From Akkermansia muciniphila (GTDB lineage Bacteria; Pseudomonadota; Gammaproteobacteria; Burkholderiales; Burkholderiaceae_C), in the NCBI GenBank assembly GCA_943331105.2, contig CALQKH020000003.1, positions 124,001 through 188,000 on the forward strand: 64,000 bases of DNA, read 5' to 3'. The position numbers and the translations under genes are program-made. Under the pieces are notes generated by a model. The model was not told the DNA's origin and did not search any database. It saw only the letters and a list, made by a program, of their open reading frames with translations. Below are positions 7,344 to 14,810 of this stretch, piece after piece (the stretch's first letter is position 1; the number at the start of each line of letters is the position of its first letter).

Positions 7344-8408
7344 GTGAATCTCGCAAGCTTGCTCGAAACCTGGGGCGACACCCATGTATTGGCCATGGCC
7401 GGTGCCCTGGTGGGTTTCATTTTCGGTTTTGCTGCCCAGCGCAGCCGCTTTTGTGCCCGTGCGGCCGTGATTGAATGCTGCGAAGGTCAGGCGCGCGATC
7501 GGTTCAGCGTCTGGTGGCTGGCATTCGGGGCTTGCCTGGTGGGTGTTCAGGCATTGGTGTTCATGGGTGGTCTGAAACCTGCAGACGCCCGCTACATCGC
7601 CATGCCGAGCAGCATATCGGGCGCTGTTCTGGGGGGCTTGTTTTTTGGTGCCGGCATGATCTTGACTCGTGGATGCGCCAGCCGTTTGCTGATCTTGTCA
7701 GCCAACGGCAACATGCGTGCCTTGTTGGCTGGTTTGGTCTTTGCGGTCACAGTTCAAGCCAGCATTGCTGGCTGGTTGGCTCCCGCTCGCAAAGCCTTGG
7801 CAGGCTGGTGGGCTGTGGACGGTGGTCCGTCGCGGGACTTGCTCCACATCACAGGGCTTGGGGCATCGGGTGGCCTGGCTCTGGCTTTGTTGGCACTGGC
7901 CACCGGTTTTTACTTTTTTTTCAAAACACATCCCCAGCGCTGGAGCTTGGCCGCATTTGCACTGGTCACGGGATTGAGCATCGCTCTCGGTTGGGGTTTG
8001 ACCCAAGCCATCGCGTCACAGTCGTTTGAAGCCATTCAAATCCAAAGCCTCAGCTTCAGCAGCGCATCGGCAGAAATGTTGATGCGGGTGTTGTCCAGCG
8101 CCACATCACCCAGCGTGGGCTTTGATGCCGGTTTATTGCCCGCCACATTTGTCGGCTCTTTGTTGGGTGCCTTGGTGGGCGGCGAGTTCAAATTTGAAGG
8201 CTTCAAAACCGAAAACAAACTCGGTCATTACCTGACAGGCGCTGTCCTCATGGGTTTTGGTGCCGTCTTGGCGGGCGGCTGCACCGTGGGCGCTGGCTTG
8301 ACCGGTGGGTCCATTTTCTCGGTCACCGCTTGGCTCACGTTGATCGCCATTTGGTTGGGCGCGGGCATCTCTTGGCGCATCCATCGCAGCATGGGCTGGG
8401 CCATGTAA
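7344..8408 (+). CDS. YeeE/YedE-family sulfur-compound permease (TsuA-like)
   Basis: Integral membrane protein of about 354 residues, predicted to import thiosulfate or related sulfur compounds. It has around nine hydrophobic segments and the three cysteines conserved in TsuA-type thiosulfate channels: Cys37 in RSRFCARAA, Cys111 in TRGCASRLL and Cys313 in GGCTVGAGLTGG. I place the start at GTG 7344 because GGAG (7334-7337) sits six bases upstream; a TTG at 7332 would overlap that site. It is divergent from the thioredoxin-like gene and convergent with fccB, with a bidirectional terminator between. BigR-type operons in other bacteria also carry a YeeE permease, which supports a role in persulfide/sulfite homeostasis here. 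Confidence 0.85.
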   Translation: MNLASLLETWGDTHVLAMAGALVGFIFGFAAQRSRFCARAAVIECCEGQARDRFSVWWLAFGACLVGVQALVFMGGLKPADARYIAMPSSISGAVLGGLFFGAGMILTRGCASRLLILSANGNMRALLAGLVFAVTVQASIAGWLAPARKALAGWWAVDGGPSRDLLHITGLGASGGLALALLALATGFYFFFKTHPQRWSLAAFALVTGLSIALGWGLTQAIASQSFEAIQIQSLSFSSASAEMLMRVLSSATSPSVGFDAGLLPATFVGSLLGALVGGEFKFEGFKTENKLGHYLTGAVLMGFGAVLAGGCTVGAGLTGGSIFSVTAWLTLIAIWLGAGISWRIHRSMGWAM

Positions 8409-8421
8409 ACAACCACCAAAA

Positions 8422-8454
8422 AAAACGCCACAAATCCAAAGACTGCGGCGTTTT
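8422..8454. terminator. Bidirectional terminator between yeeE and fccB
   Basis: AAAACGCC (8422-8429) pairs perfectly with GGCGTTTT (8447-8454), extended by two more pairs after one mismatch. Oligo-A precedes and T follows, so it can end transcripts from both convergent genes. Confidence 0.7.
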
Positions 8455-8473
8455 GGGGTGAGACATCAAAGCA

Positions 8474-9748
8474 TCAAGCCAGTGTGTCGGCCCAGATGTT
8501 TTGCGCCCAAGACAAGGCGTAGATGCCTTCCAGTTCGTTGGCCGCGCTCGAAACACCACCCGCGCCAGCCACAGCCACCATGGTCTTTCTCTCGGCATCA
8601 TAACGGTGCACGCTGGCCACATGGATCACATCTTTGCTGCTCACGAAGCTGTAGCAGGTGTTGTTGTAGACCGGCATGTTGTTGACCTCTTTGCCCATCA
8701 ACAACGCAATGACCGCAGCCGCACAGGTCTTGCCATGCTGGTTGGCCATGTGACCTGATTTGGGCATGCCCGGCGCAATCTGGATCGAGTCGCCCAGCAC
8801 GTGCACATTCTTGGCCGCTTTGGATTCAAAGGTCAAGAAGTCCACCTCGCACCAGCGCTTGTTGGCTGTAGCCAAGCCTGCGTTGGCAGCAATGTCACCA
8901 GCGCGCATGCTGGGGATCACGTTCAAAACGCTGGCCTTGATGTCTTCGTTGAACTCAAACTTCAAGGTCTTGTTGGCCACATCCACATCGGTCACGTTGT
9001 GCTTGCCGCGGTACTCGATGATGCCTTTGTAGCGGTCTGTCCAGGCTTTCTTGAACAAAGCAGGCTTGGAGGTGACGTCGTCGTTGGCGTCCAAAATCAG
9101 CACTTTGCTCTTGGGCTTGAATTTAGTGAAGTAGTCGGCCACCTGGCAAGCGCGCTCGTAAGGGCCGGGAGGGCAGCGGTAAGGCGCCAAGGGAATGGAC
9201 ATGGCGAACACGCCGCCATCAGGCATGGCTTCGAGTTGCTTGCGCAGGGTCAGGGTTTGCTCGCCGGCCTTCCAGGCGTGCATCACTTGCTCTTTAGCGC
9301 CTGCGCGGTTCATGCCGGGCAAGGTTTCCCACATGAAATCCACACCAGGCGAGACGATCAGGCGGTCATAGCTCAGCTCAGTGCCGCCCGCCAGTTTGAC
9401 GATGCGCTTGTCAGCGTCGATGGTGTTGACGCGGTCCTTGATGACTTTGACGCCGTGGCGCTTGGTCAGGTTGTCATAGGGGGTGGTGATGTCGGCCATC
9501 GTCTTGCTGCCGCCGAGCACCAAGTTGGAGATGGGGCAAGAGATGAAGGCATTGTTGGGCTCAACCAAGGTGACCTGGATTTTGTGGTCAGACCACATGC
9601 GCAAGTATTTGGCTGCCGTGGCACCCGAATAACCGCCACCAATGACCACCACCTTAGGTCCGCTGCCACCACCGATGGTGGCACAGCCAGAAACCATTCC
9701 CATGGCACCCAAAGCGGAGCCGGTTTGTAAAAAATGACGACGTTGCAT
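8474..9748 (-). CDS. fccB: Flavocytochrome c sulfide dehydrogenase, flavoprotein subunit
   Basis: Periplasmic FAD subunit that oxidises sulfide and passes electrons to the cytochrome subunit. The 424-residue protein has a Tat-type signal (QRRHFLQTG) and possibly a lipobox-like GC at residue 22. It shows an FAD fold VVVIGGGYSG (33-42), Cys71 in FISCPISN (equivalent to the covalent FAD attachment cysteine of FccB), and Cys192 and Cys365 (TCYSFV), equivalent to the active-site disulfide. The length agrees with FccB/SoxF. It follows fccA by 11 bp on the same strand and ends a probable arsR-dsrE-fccA-fccB operon. SQR is the alternative, but the three-cysteine pattern and cytochrome partner favour FCSD. 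Confidence 0.9.
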   Translation of the reverse strand: MQRRHFLQTGSALGAMGMVSGCATIGGGSGPKVVVIGGGYSGATAAKYLRMWSDHKIQVTLVEPNNAFISCPISNLVLGGSKTMADITTPYDNLTKRHGVKVIKDRVNTIDADKRIVKLAGGTELSYDRLIVSPGVDFMWETLPGMNRAGAKEQVMHAWKAGEQTLTLRKQLEAMPDGGVFAMSIPLAPYRCPPGPYERACQVADYFTKFKPKSKVLILDANDDVTSKPALFKKAWTDRYKGIIEYRGKHNVTDVDVANKTLKFEFNEDIKASVLNVIPSMRAGDIAANAGLATANKRWCEVDFLTFESKAAKNVHVLGDSIQIAPGMPKSGHMANQHGKTCAAAVIALLMGKEVNNMPVYNNTCYSFVSSKDVIHVASVHRYDAERKTMVAVAGAGGVSSAANELEGIYALSWAQNIWADTLA

Positions 9749-9759
9749 GGCAATTTTCC

Positions 9760-10068
9760 TTATCGTTTTTGGGCTGCAAAATAACCGGCGATGGCTTCAA
9801 TTTGCTCGTCGGTGTAGCCCTTGGCGAGCTGGTGCATGATGGTAGCGGCAGGTACGCGACCGGCCTTGTAATCTTGCATCTTCTTGATCATGTCGTTCTT
9901 GTTGGAGCCTGCCAACGAAATCATGCCGGGCTGTGCACGGCCATCGGTGCCGTGACAAGCTGCGCAAGATGCTGCCAAACTGCGGGCCTGCAGGGGATCG
10001 ATCTGGGCTTGCGCCAGACCCGTCACGGCGAGCAAGCTGGCGGCCGCCAAAAGGTGTTTCATTTTCAT
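9760..10068 (-). CDS. fccA: Flavocytochrome c sulfide dehydrogenase, monohaem cytochrome subunit
   Basis: Small exported c-type cytochrome of 102 residues. It has a signal peptide ending LAQA and one haem site, CAACH (Cys35, Cys38, His39). A methionine in PGMISLAG is a candidate sixth ligand. It lies directly upstream of the FccB subunit, which defines it as the electron-accepting partner. FccA proteins in purple sulfur bacteria are often dihaem; this is the short monohaem form, as in SoxE-like partners. A stretch resembling cytochrome c553-type (TDEQIEAIAGYFAAQK) closes the protein. Confidence 0.88.
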   Translation of the reverse strand: MKMKHLLAAASLLAVTGLAQAQIDPLQARSLAASCAACHGTDGRAQPGMISLAGSNKNDMIKKMQDYKAGRVPAATIMHQLAKGYTDEQIEAIAGYFAAQKR

Positions 10069-10117
10069 GGGTTTTCCTCGATAAAAATCAATGCATGGCT
10101 GGTGTCACCCAGCCAAC

Positions 10118-10528
10118 TCAGGGACGCAAATAAACAAAGCCTTGCTTGGCTTGCAATGTGGCCACTTCGGCCACGCCTGCAGGCACCACTTTGGCTTCCA
10201 TCAACAACTTGTCGGTCGAAATTTTGCGCGACACCAGGGTGTTGTTGCAAACGCGAAACTCCACCCCTTTATTGGCCAAATCGCTGACGCCACCCGCAAA
10301 GGCTTGGTCCATTTGGTTGACAGCACCATCCAGCAAAAAGTCGATGCCCAAACCATGGGCCACCACCACAATCTTGACCTTGGGGTCGGCTGCCAAGTGG
10401 TTACGGATATTGCCAATCGCCCGTGAAGCCTGAGGAATGCCCTCACTCAGGTGGTACACGACCTTGATATCCGCCCAGGAAAGCGTTGTGACCAACAGAC
10501 CGATCAGCAGCAACAGGTTTCTTTTCAT
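10118..10528 (-). CDS. Periplasmic DsrE/DsrF-like protein
   Basis: A 136-residue protein starting at the ATG preceded by AAGGAG (about 10536-10541). The N-terminus (MKRNLLLLIGLLVTTLSWAD) is a signal peptide. The rest is a DsrE-type alpha/beta fold with one cysteine, Cys94 in FRVCNN, at the position used for persulfide carriage in the family. Such exported DsrE-like proteins frequently accompany Sox and FCSD genes. It lies between arsR and fccA on the same strand. The role, carrying sulfane sulfur produced by FCSD in the periplasm, is inferred. Confidence 0.8.
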   Translation of the reverse strand: MKRNLLLLIGLLVTTLSWADIKVVYHLSEGIPQASRAIGNIRNHLAADPKVKIVVVAHGLGIDFLLDGAVNQMDQAFAGGVSDLANKGVEFRVCNNTLVSRKISTDKLLMEAKVVPAGVAEVATLQAKQGFVYLRP

Positions 10529-10613
10529 TCGTTTCTCCTTAAGTATGGATATTAGTCGCGTCAAGGGCGAATCTTTGCCCGTGAAAACCCGACTCTAAAC
10601 TGACGCCGATCTT

Positions 10614-10943
10614 TCAATCGGACTCGCTGGCGATCTGGACGCACACCGCCCGGCAGAGCGTGACCACCCGCTCGTTGATGATGCGGTAATAAATTTGCAC
10701 GCCATCGCGGCGCTTGCCCACCACCCCAGCTTGATACAGCGTGTTCAGGTGCTGTGACATGTTGGGCTGCGTGGTGTCGATTTCGGCCAGCAACTCACCG
10801 ACGTTTTTCTCAGCATTGCACAGCGCACTGATGATGCGCAGCCGCATGGGCGCAGACATCACCCGAAACACCTCTGCGGCTTTTTCAAAGACTTCTTCAG
10901 AGTCGGTCAAAACGCTGTCTTCTAATGGGGTTTTGGCGGGCAT
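10614..10943 (-). CDS. ArsR-family regulator, probable persulfide sensor (SqrR/BigR/YgaV type)
   Basis: A 109-residue winged-helix repressor with the ArsR core (FRVMSAPMRLRIISAL, TTQPNMSQHLNTLYQAGVV, RRDGVQIYYRI). Cysteines are at 42 (ISALC), 97 and 101 (TLCRAVC). A cysteine in the second helix plus one near the last helix is the pattern by which SqrR and BigR form a polysulfide link. No metal-binding ELCVCDL motif of arsenic sensors is seen. It heads the dsrE-fccA-fccB genes and lies next to a persulfide-dioxygenase-like gene, matching known BigR/SqrR neighbourhoods. The precise cysteine pair is an inference. Confidence 0.82.
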   Translation of the reverse strand: MPAKTPLEDSVLTDSEEVFEKAAEVFRVMSAPMRLRIISALCNAEKNVGELLAEIDTTQPNMSQHLNTLYQAGVVGKRRDGVQIYYRIINERVVTLCRAVCVQIASESD

Positions 10944-10975
10944 GGGTCAATTCCATTGGTAGGCTTCTCGCCCGA

Positions 10976-10983
10976 TTGTCCAA
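10976..10983 (-). promoter_or_regulatory. TTGGACAA motif upstream of arsR
   Basis: On the minus strand the sequence reads ATTGGACAA about 35 bp upstream of the arsR ATG. It is identical over nine bases to the site in front of yeeE, with TCGG following both. It is a candidate shared operator of the sulfur island. Confidence 0.35.
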
Positions 10984-11142
10984 TATCCAGGCGACGGTTC
11001 TTATTTTGGGCAACTGTTACCAGCCACACAGCAACGCTCCACACGGCGATGTCGCATTGTGGCCATTTTCAAACAGACATCCAACCATTGATTTGTTCTT
11101 TGCTTATGCACAAATTCAGCTAAAGCCGCCGACCCAGCAATG

Positions 11143-12027
11143 TCAAACAGCGTTCAGAGGAATCTTGAGGTAAGCCACCCCATTGGCCTCGGCAGGGGGC
11201 ATTTCCCCAGCCCGGATATTGATCTGGACTGCAGGCAACATCAACACCGGCATGGCCAAAGTGGCATCACGGGCACTGCGCATGCGCACAAAATCAGCTT
11301 CACCAATGCCGTCTTTGAGGTGGATGTTGGCAGCGCGCTGCTCGGCCACGGTGGTCTCAAACTGCACTGTGCGGCCCTCGGGCGGGTAATCGTGGCAAAG
11401 AAACAACCGGGTTTGCGCGGGCAGGCTCAAAATTCTTTGCACCGACGCGTAAAGCGCTTGGGCATCTCCCCCGGGGAAATCGCAGCGGGCCGAACCCACA
11501 TCGGGCATGAACAAGGTGTCGCCCACAAACACCGCATCGCCCACCCGATAGGCCATGCATGCCGGGGTGTGGCCCGGCACCGACAAGGCTTGCAATGGCA
11601 TATCGCCCACAGGCAAGGTTTCACCATCGGCCAACAAACGGTCAAACTGGCGACCATCCACAGCAAAATCGGGCTCCAAATTGAAAATGCCCTTGAACAC
11701 TTTTTGCACCGCCGTGATGTGGGCGCCCATAGCGGTTTGACCACCCAACTGGGCTTTCAAATAGGGTGCGGCGCTCAGGTGATCAGCATGGGCGTGGGTT
11801 TCCAAAATCCAAGCCACCTGCAGGCCCTGCTCGCGCACAAAGTCAATCACCCGGTCGGCCGAAACCGTGCTGGTGCGGCCCGACTTGGGGTCATAGTCCA
11901 ACACCGAGTCAATGATGGCGCAGGCCGAACCGGCCAATGCATAGACCACATAGCTCACGGTCCAAGTGCCGGGATCAAAGAAACCTTTGACTTGGGGCAA
12001 GACGGGCAACGGTGTGTCGAGGGACAT
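11143..12027 (-). CDS. Metallo-beta-lactamase-fold hydrolase, persulfide dioxygenase/Blh type
   Basis: A 294-residue MBL-fold protein. The metal motif THAHADHL is at 78-85, and further signatures are VPGHTPAC, VGDTLFMPDVG, RCDFPGG and LCHDY. The arrangement FGDTLF...D.G..R.DFPGG fits ETHE1/Blh persulfide dioxygenases, which oxidise glutathione persulfide to sulfite, rather than glyoxalase II. It lies upstream of arsR on the same strand with a 199-bp gap, so arsR has its own promoter. With the YeeE permease and ArsR repressor it completes a BigR-like set. No rhodanese domain is fused. Confidence 0.82.
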   Translation of the reverse strand: MSLDTPLPVLPQVKGFFDPGTWTVSYVVYALAGSACAIIDSVLDYDPKSGRTSTVSADRVIDFVREQGLQVAWILETHAHADHLSAAPYLKAQLGGQTAMGAHITAVQKVFKGIFNLEPDFAVDGRQFDRLLADGETLPVGDMPLQALSVPGHTPACMAYRVGDAVFVGDTLFMPDVGSARCDFPGGDAQALYASVQRILSLPAQTRLFLCHDYPPEGRTVQFETTVAEQRAANIHLKDGIGEADFVRMRSARDATLAMPVLMLPAVQINIRAGEMPPAEANGVAYLKIPLNAV

Positions 12028-12050
12028 AACAGCAATCCTTGGAGTGGTAA

Positions 12051-12067
12051 AGCGCCATGCTGGCGCT
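12051..12067 (-). promoter_or_regulatory. 7-bp inverted repeat upstream of the persulfide dioxygenase gene
   Basis: AGCGCCA-TGC-TGGCGCT lies 24-40 bp upstream of the start codon on the minus strand. It could be an operator or an mRNA hairpin in the leader. No similar site was seen elsewhere in the island. Confidence 0.25.
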
Positions 12068-12154
12068 CAAAAATCAAGCCTCTTTATATCAGCCATGACC
12101 AATGTCTTGATCCAGACGGTCATTCAGGCTCGTTATCTTGTCTAAGATGCCCCT

Positions 12155-13090
12155 ATGCACGCTAACAATCCACAACGGCAACGCCTGTTATTGATTTTGG
12201 AGCTTCAAGGGCAACAAGACAAAAGGGCAGCGGCTTTCTTCTCATGGGTGCTGACCCTGATGGTGCTCAGCAACGTGCTGGCTGTGATCATGGAATCGGT
12301 GCCTTCTATTGAGGCGCAGTACGGCCCAAGCCTGCGCCTGTTTGAAATGCTATCGGTGGCCTTCTTCAGCGTTGAATACTTGCTGCGCCTGTGGACAGCC
12401 GCCGACAGAAACCCTCTAAAGCACGCCACCATAACCCGCCGGCGCCTGGCCTACGTTTTCAGTTTTCATGGTTTGGTGGATGTGTTGGCCATCCTGCCTT
12501 TCTTTTTGCAAGCCTTGCTGCCGGGCCTTGACTTGCGCTTTTTGCGCATCATCCGTGTCATGCGCATCTTGAAGTTGTCGCATTACTCCACCGCACTCGA
12601 GGACCTGATGGCCTCGATCTATGCCGAACGAGACGCTTTTGTGTCGGCGCTCTACCTCTTGGTGTTGTCCATCTTCATCACCTCGTGCTTGATGTACTTT
12701 GCCGAGCACGCTTTACAGCCCGACAAACTGGGCACCATCCCTGACGCCATGTGGTGGTCCATCGTGACCATCACCACCGTGGGCTATGGCGATGTCACCC
12801 CCCTGTCGCCATGGGGCAAAGTGATTGGCGCATTCACCGCTTTGTCGGGGATTTTGACTGCGGCATTGCTGACAGGCATCGTGGCCTCGGCCTTTGCTGC
12901 ACGGGTACGCACCCACGAACTGGAATTCACCACCGAAGTCGAGGAACTCCTCAAAGACGGCCATGTCGATGCCAAAGAGCAACGGACGATTGAACATTTG
13001 CGCCACGAATACAGCCTGACCGAGGACCACGCACGGGCCATCGTGCGGCAAATACTGGAAGAAAAGTCTTTGATGGCCCGAAGGGATTGA
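12155..13090 (+). CDS. Voltage-gated potassium channel, six-transmembrane type
   Basis: A 311-residue inner-membrane channel. Transmembrane S1-S4 occupy about residues 25-150. The S4 helix RFLRIIRVMRILKLSHY carries regularly spaced arginines. S5, the pore loop and S6 follow, with the selectivity filter TVGYGD near residue 212. The C-terminal 60 residues are hydrophilic (TEVEELLKDGHVDAKE) and probably coiled; there is no RCK/TrkA-N domain. A putative -10 TAAGAT ends six bases before the ATG and there is no Shine-Dalgarno, so the message may be leaderless. It is convergent with the iron-type permease and unlinked to neighbours in function. Confidence 0.88.
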   Translation: MHANNPQRQRLLLILELQGQQDKRAAAFFSWVLTLMVLSNVLAVIMESVPSIEAQYGPSLRLFEMLSVAFFSVEYLLRLWTAADRNPLKHATITRRRLAYVFSFHGLVDVLAILPFFLQALLPGLDLRFLRIIRVMRILKLSHYSTALEDLMASIYAERDAFVSALYLLVLSIFITSCLMYFAEHALQPDKLGTIPDAMWWSIVTITTVGYGDVTPLSPWGKVIGAFTALSGILTAALLTGIVASAFAARVRTHELEFTTEVEELLKDGHVDAKEQRTIEHLRHEYSLTEDHARAIVRQILEEKSLMARRD

Positions 13091-13123
13091 AGGCCACTTA
13101 CCCAGCAGGTGCTAGGCCTTTTG
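13089..13123 (+). terminator. Weak terminator candidate after the potassium channel gene
   Basis: AAGGCC at the gene end pairs with GGCCTT at 13115-13120, followed by TTGGG. The loop is long (about 19 nt), so the call is weak. Confidence 0.3.
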
Positions 13124-13128
13124 GGTGC

Positions 13129-14763
13129 TCAGGCAGCTGGTTGACGCAAAGTCCGGCTGAGCAAAATCACCGGAATCAAACCCACCAACACCAAGGCCAA
13201 TGAGGGCAGAGCCGCTTCACCCAAGCGCTCATCGCGCGCCAACTGGTAAGCCACCACGGCCAGGGTGTCGCTGTTGAAGGGGCGCAACACCATGGTGGCG
13301 GGCAACTCCTTCATCACATCCACAAACACCAGCAAGGCAGCGGCAATGGTGGTGCGCTGAAGCAGCGGCGCATGCACACGGCGCATCAATCCCCAACCGG
13401 TCACGCCCAGCATGCGGGCCGAATCGTCCAAACTGGCCGGAATGCGCGCATAGCCGCTTTGCACAGATTGCAAAGCTACCGCGCAAAAGCGCACCAAATA
13501 CGCCCACACCAGACCCAAAGAAGTGGCCGTGATCCAAGCGCCTGCAGACGAGGCAGGCCAAATTTGCTGAATCCAGCCCAATGGCAACAGCAAACCGACC
13601 ACAACGACCGCACCCGGGATGGCATAACCCAAACCCACCAGCTGGATCGCGCCTTGGCTGATGCGGTCGGCGCGGGTGCGCGCACTGAAAGCCAGGGCCA
13701 GGGCCACGCCCACAGCCAGCACAGCCGTGATGGCGCCCAGGCGCAGACTGGTCCAAGCCCAATGACCAAAACGCTCCCATGGCATTTCGCTGGTCTCACC
13801 CACAAAGGCCCGCAACATGATGAGCACGGGCAACACAAAGCCCAGCAACACAGGCAAGCTGCAGATGGTCCACGCCAGCAGGCGCCGCATGCCATGCAGC
13901 TGCACCGGCTGCGCCTCGGCAGAGCCCTGGCGCGCACCACGCCCCTGGTTAAAACGCATGCGCTTTTGGGCACGTTGCTCCAGCTGCAGCAACACCACCA
14001 CCACGGCCAGCAGCACCGTGGCCAACTGGGCAGCGGCAATGCGGTTGTCCATCGACAGCCAGGCTTTGTAAATGCCGGCTGTGAAAGTCTGAATGCCAAA
14101 GTAACTGGACACGCCGAAGTCGGCCAAGGTCTCCATGAGCGCCAGCGCCACACCTGCTGCCACAGCGGGGCGGGCCAAAGGCAAGGCGATTTCGCGGATA
14201 CGCCTTGACAGCGGTGCGCCCAAAAGGCGCGCCGCTTCCATCAAGCCCGAGGCCCGCTCCACCAAAGCCGTGCGGGCCAGCAAATACACATACGGGTAGA
14301 GCGACAGTGTGAACACCAGCGCCGCACCCCAGACGCTGCGCACATCGGGCCACAAGCGGCCCTGCAAACCCAGCGCCTCGCGCAGGGCCACCTGCAGCGA
14401 CCCGCTGAACTGCAAAAAGTCGGTGTAGGCATAAGCCACCACATAGGCCGGCATGGCGAGCGGCAAAAGCAGCAACCATTCAAAGACGCCGCGTCCTGGA
14501 AAATCAAACAGCGTGACCAGCGCCGCCGTGGCCAAGCCCAGCACCGTCACGCCCACCGCCACCATCAGGCACAGACCCAGCGTGGTCAGTGCGTAATCGG
14601 GGAGCACGGTGGCAGCCATCTCGCGCAAGATGTTGGCGCTCTCGCTGCTCCACTGCAGCCACGAGCCGAGCACGGTCAAAACCGGCAAGGCCAAAGCCAG
14701 CGCCAGCAAACCAAACAGCAAGGAAGGGAGGCCCGATAAACGGCGGGCCAAAGTGGTCAGCAT
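13129..14763 (-). CDS. Fe3+-type ABC transporter permease (FbpB/SfuB family)
   Basis: A 544-residue inner-membrane protein with two fused binding-protein-dependent permease domains of about six helices each, as in FbpB. Each half carries an EAA-type coupling loop: EAARLLGAPLSRRI near residue 180, and SARMLGVTGWGLMRR near residue 450. The ATPase gene is divergent, only 47 bp away. No periplasmic iron-binding gene occurs in the window, so the substrate (Fe3+ by family, possibly another cation) is not certain. The start codon lies three bases from a 13-bp inverted-repeat arm with no ribosome site, suggesting a leaderless message. Confidence 0.85.
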   Translation of the reverse strand: MLTTLARRLSGLPSLLFGLLALALALPVLTVLGSWLQWSSESANILREMAATVLPDYALTTLGLCLMVAVGVTVLGLATAALVTLFDFPGRGVFEWLLLLPLAMPAYVVAYAYTDFLQFSGSLQVALREALGLQGRLWPDVRSVWGAALVFTLSLYPYVYLLARTALVERASGLMEAARLLGAPLSRRIREIALPLARPAVAAGVALALMETLADFGVSSYFGIQTFTAGIYKAWLSMDNRIAAAQLATVLLAVVVVLLQLEQRAQKRMRFNQGRGARQGSAEAQPVQLHGMRRLLAWTICSLPVLLGFVLPVLIMLRAFVGETSEMPWERFGHWAWTSLRLGAITAVLAVGVALALAFSARTRADRISQGAIQLVGLGYAIPGAVVVVGLLLPLGWIQQIWPASSAGAWITATSLGLVWAYLVRFCAVALQSVQSGYARIPASLDDSARMLGVTGWGLMRRVHAPLLQRTTIAAALLVFVDVMKELPATMVLRPFNSDTLAVVAYQLARDERLGEAALPSLALVLVGLIPVILLSRTLRQPAA

Positions 14764-14766
14764 AGG

Positions 14767-14808
14767 CTTGGATTGTAGGAGCGCAGATCAACCTGCCTAC
14801 AATCCAAG
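14767..14808. promoter_or_regulatory. Mirror-image divergent promoter of the iron-type ABC genes
   Basis: CTTGGATTGTAGG (14767-14779) and CCTACAATCCAAG (14796-14808) are a perfect 13-bp inverted repeat around a 16-bp spacer. Each arm contains TACAAT on its outgoing strand, seven or eight bases before the ATG of the respective gene (14811 plus, 14763 minus). Each arm also supplies a TTGTAG that can act as the -35 of the opposite promoter. The whole gap between the two start codons is 47 bp and holds no Shine-Dalgarno. Two overlapping sigma70 promoters giving leaderless transcripts is the simplest reading. Confidence 0.6.
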
Positions 14809-14810
14809 TC

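Noticed and set aside
10614..10943. Metal sensor (ArsR/SmtB) identity for the ArsR-family protein
   Set aside because: No ELCVCDL or other metal-binding motif; cysteine positions and neighbours fit a persulfide sensor better.
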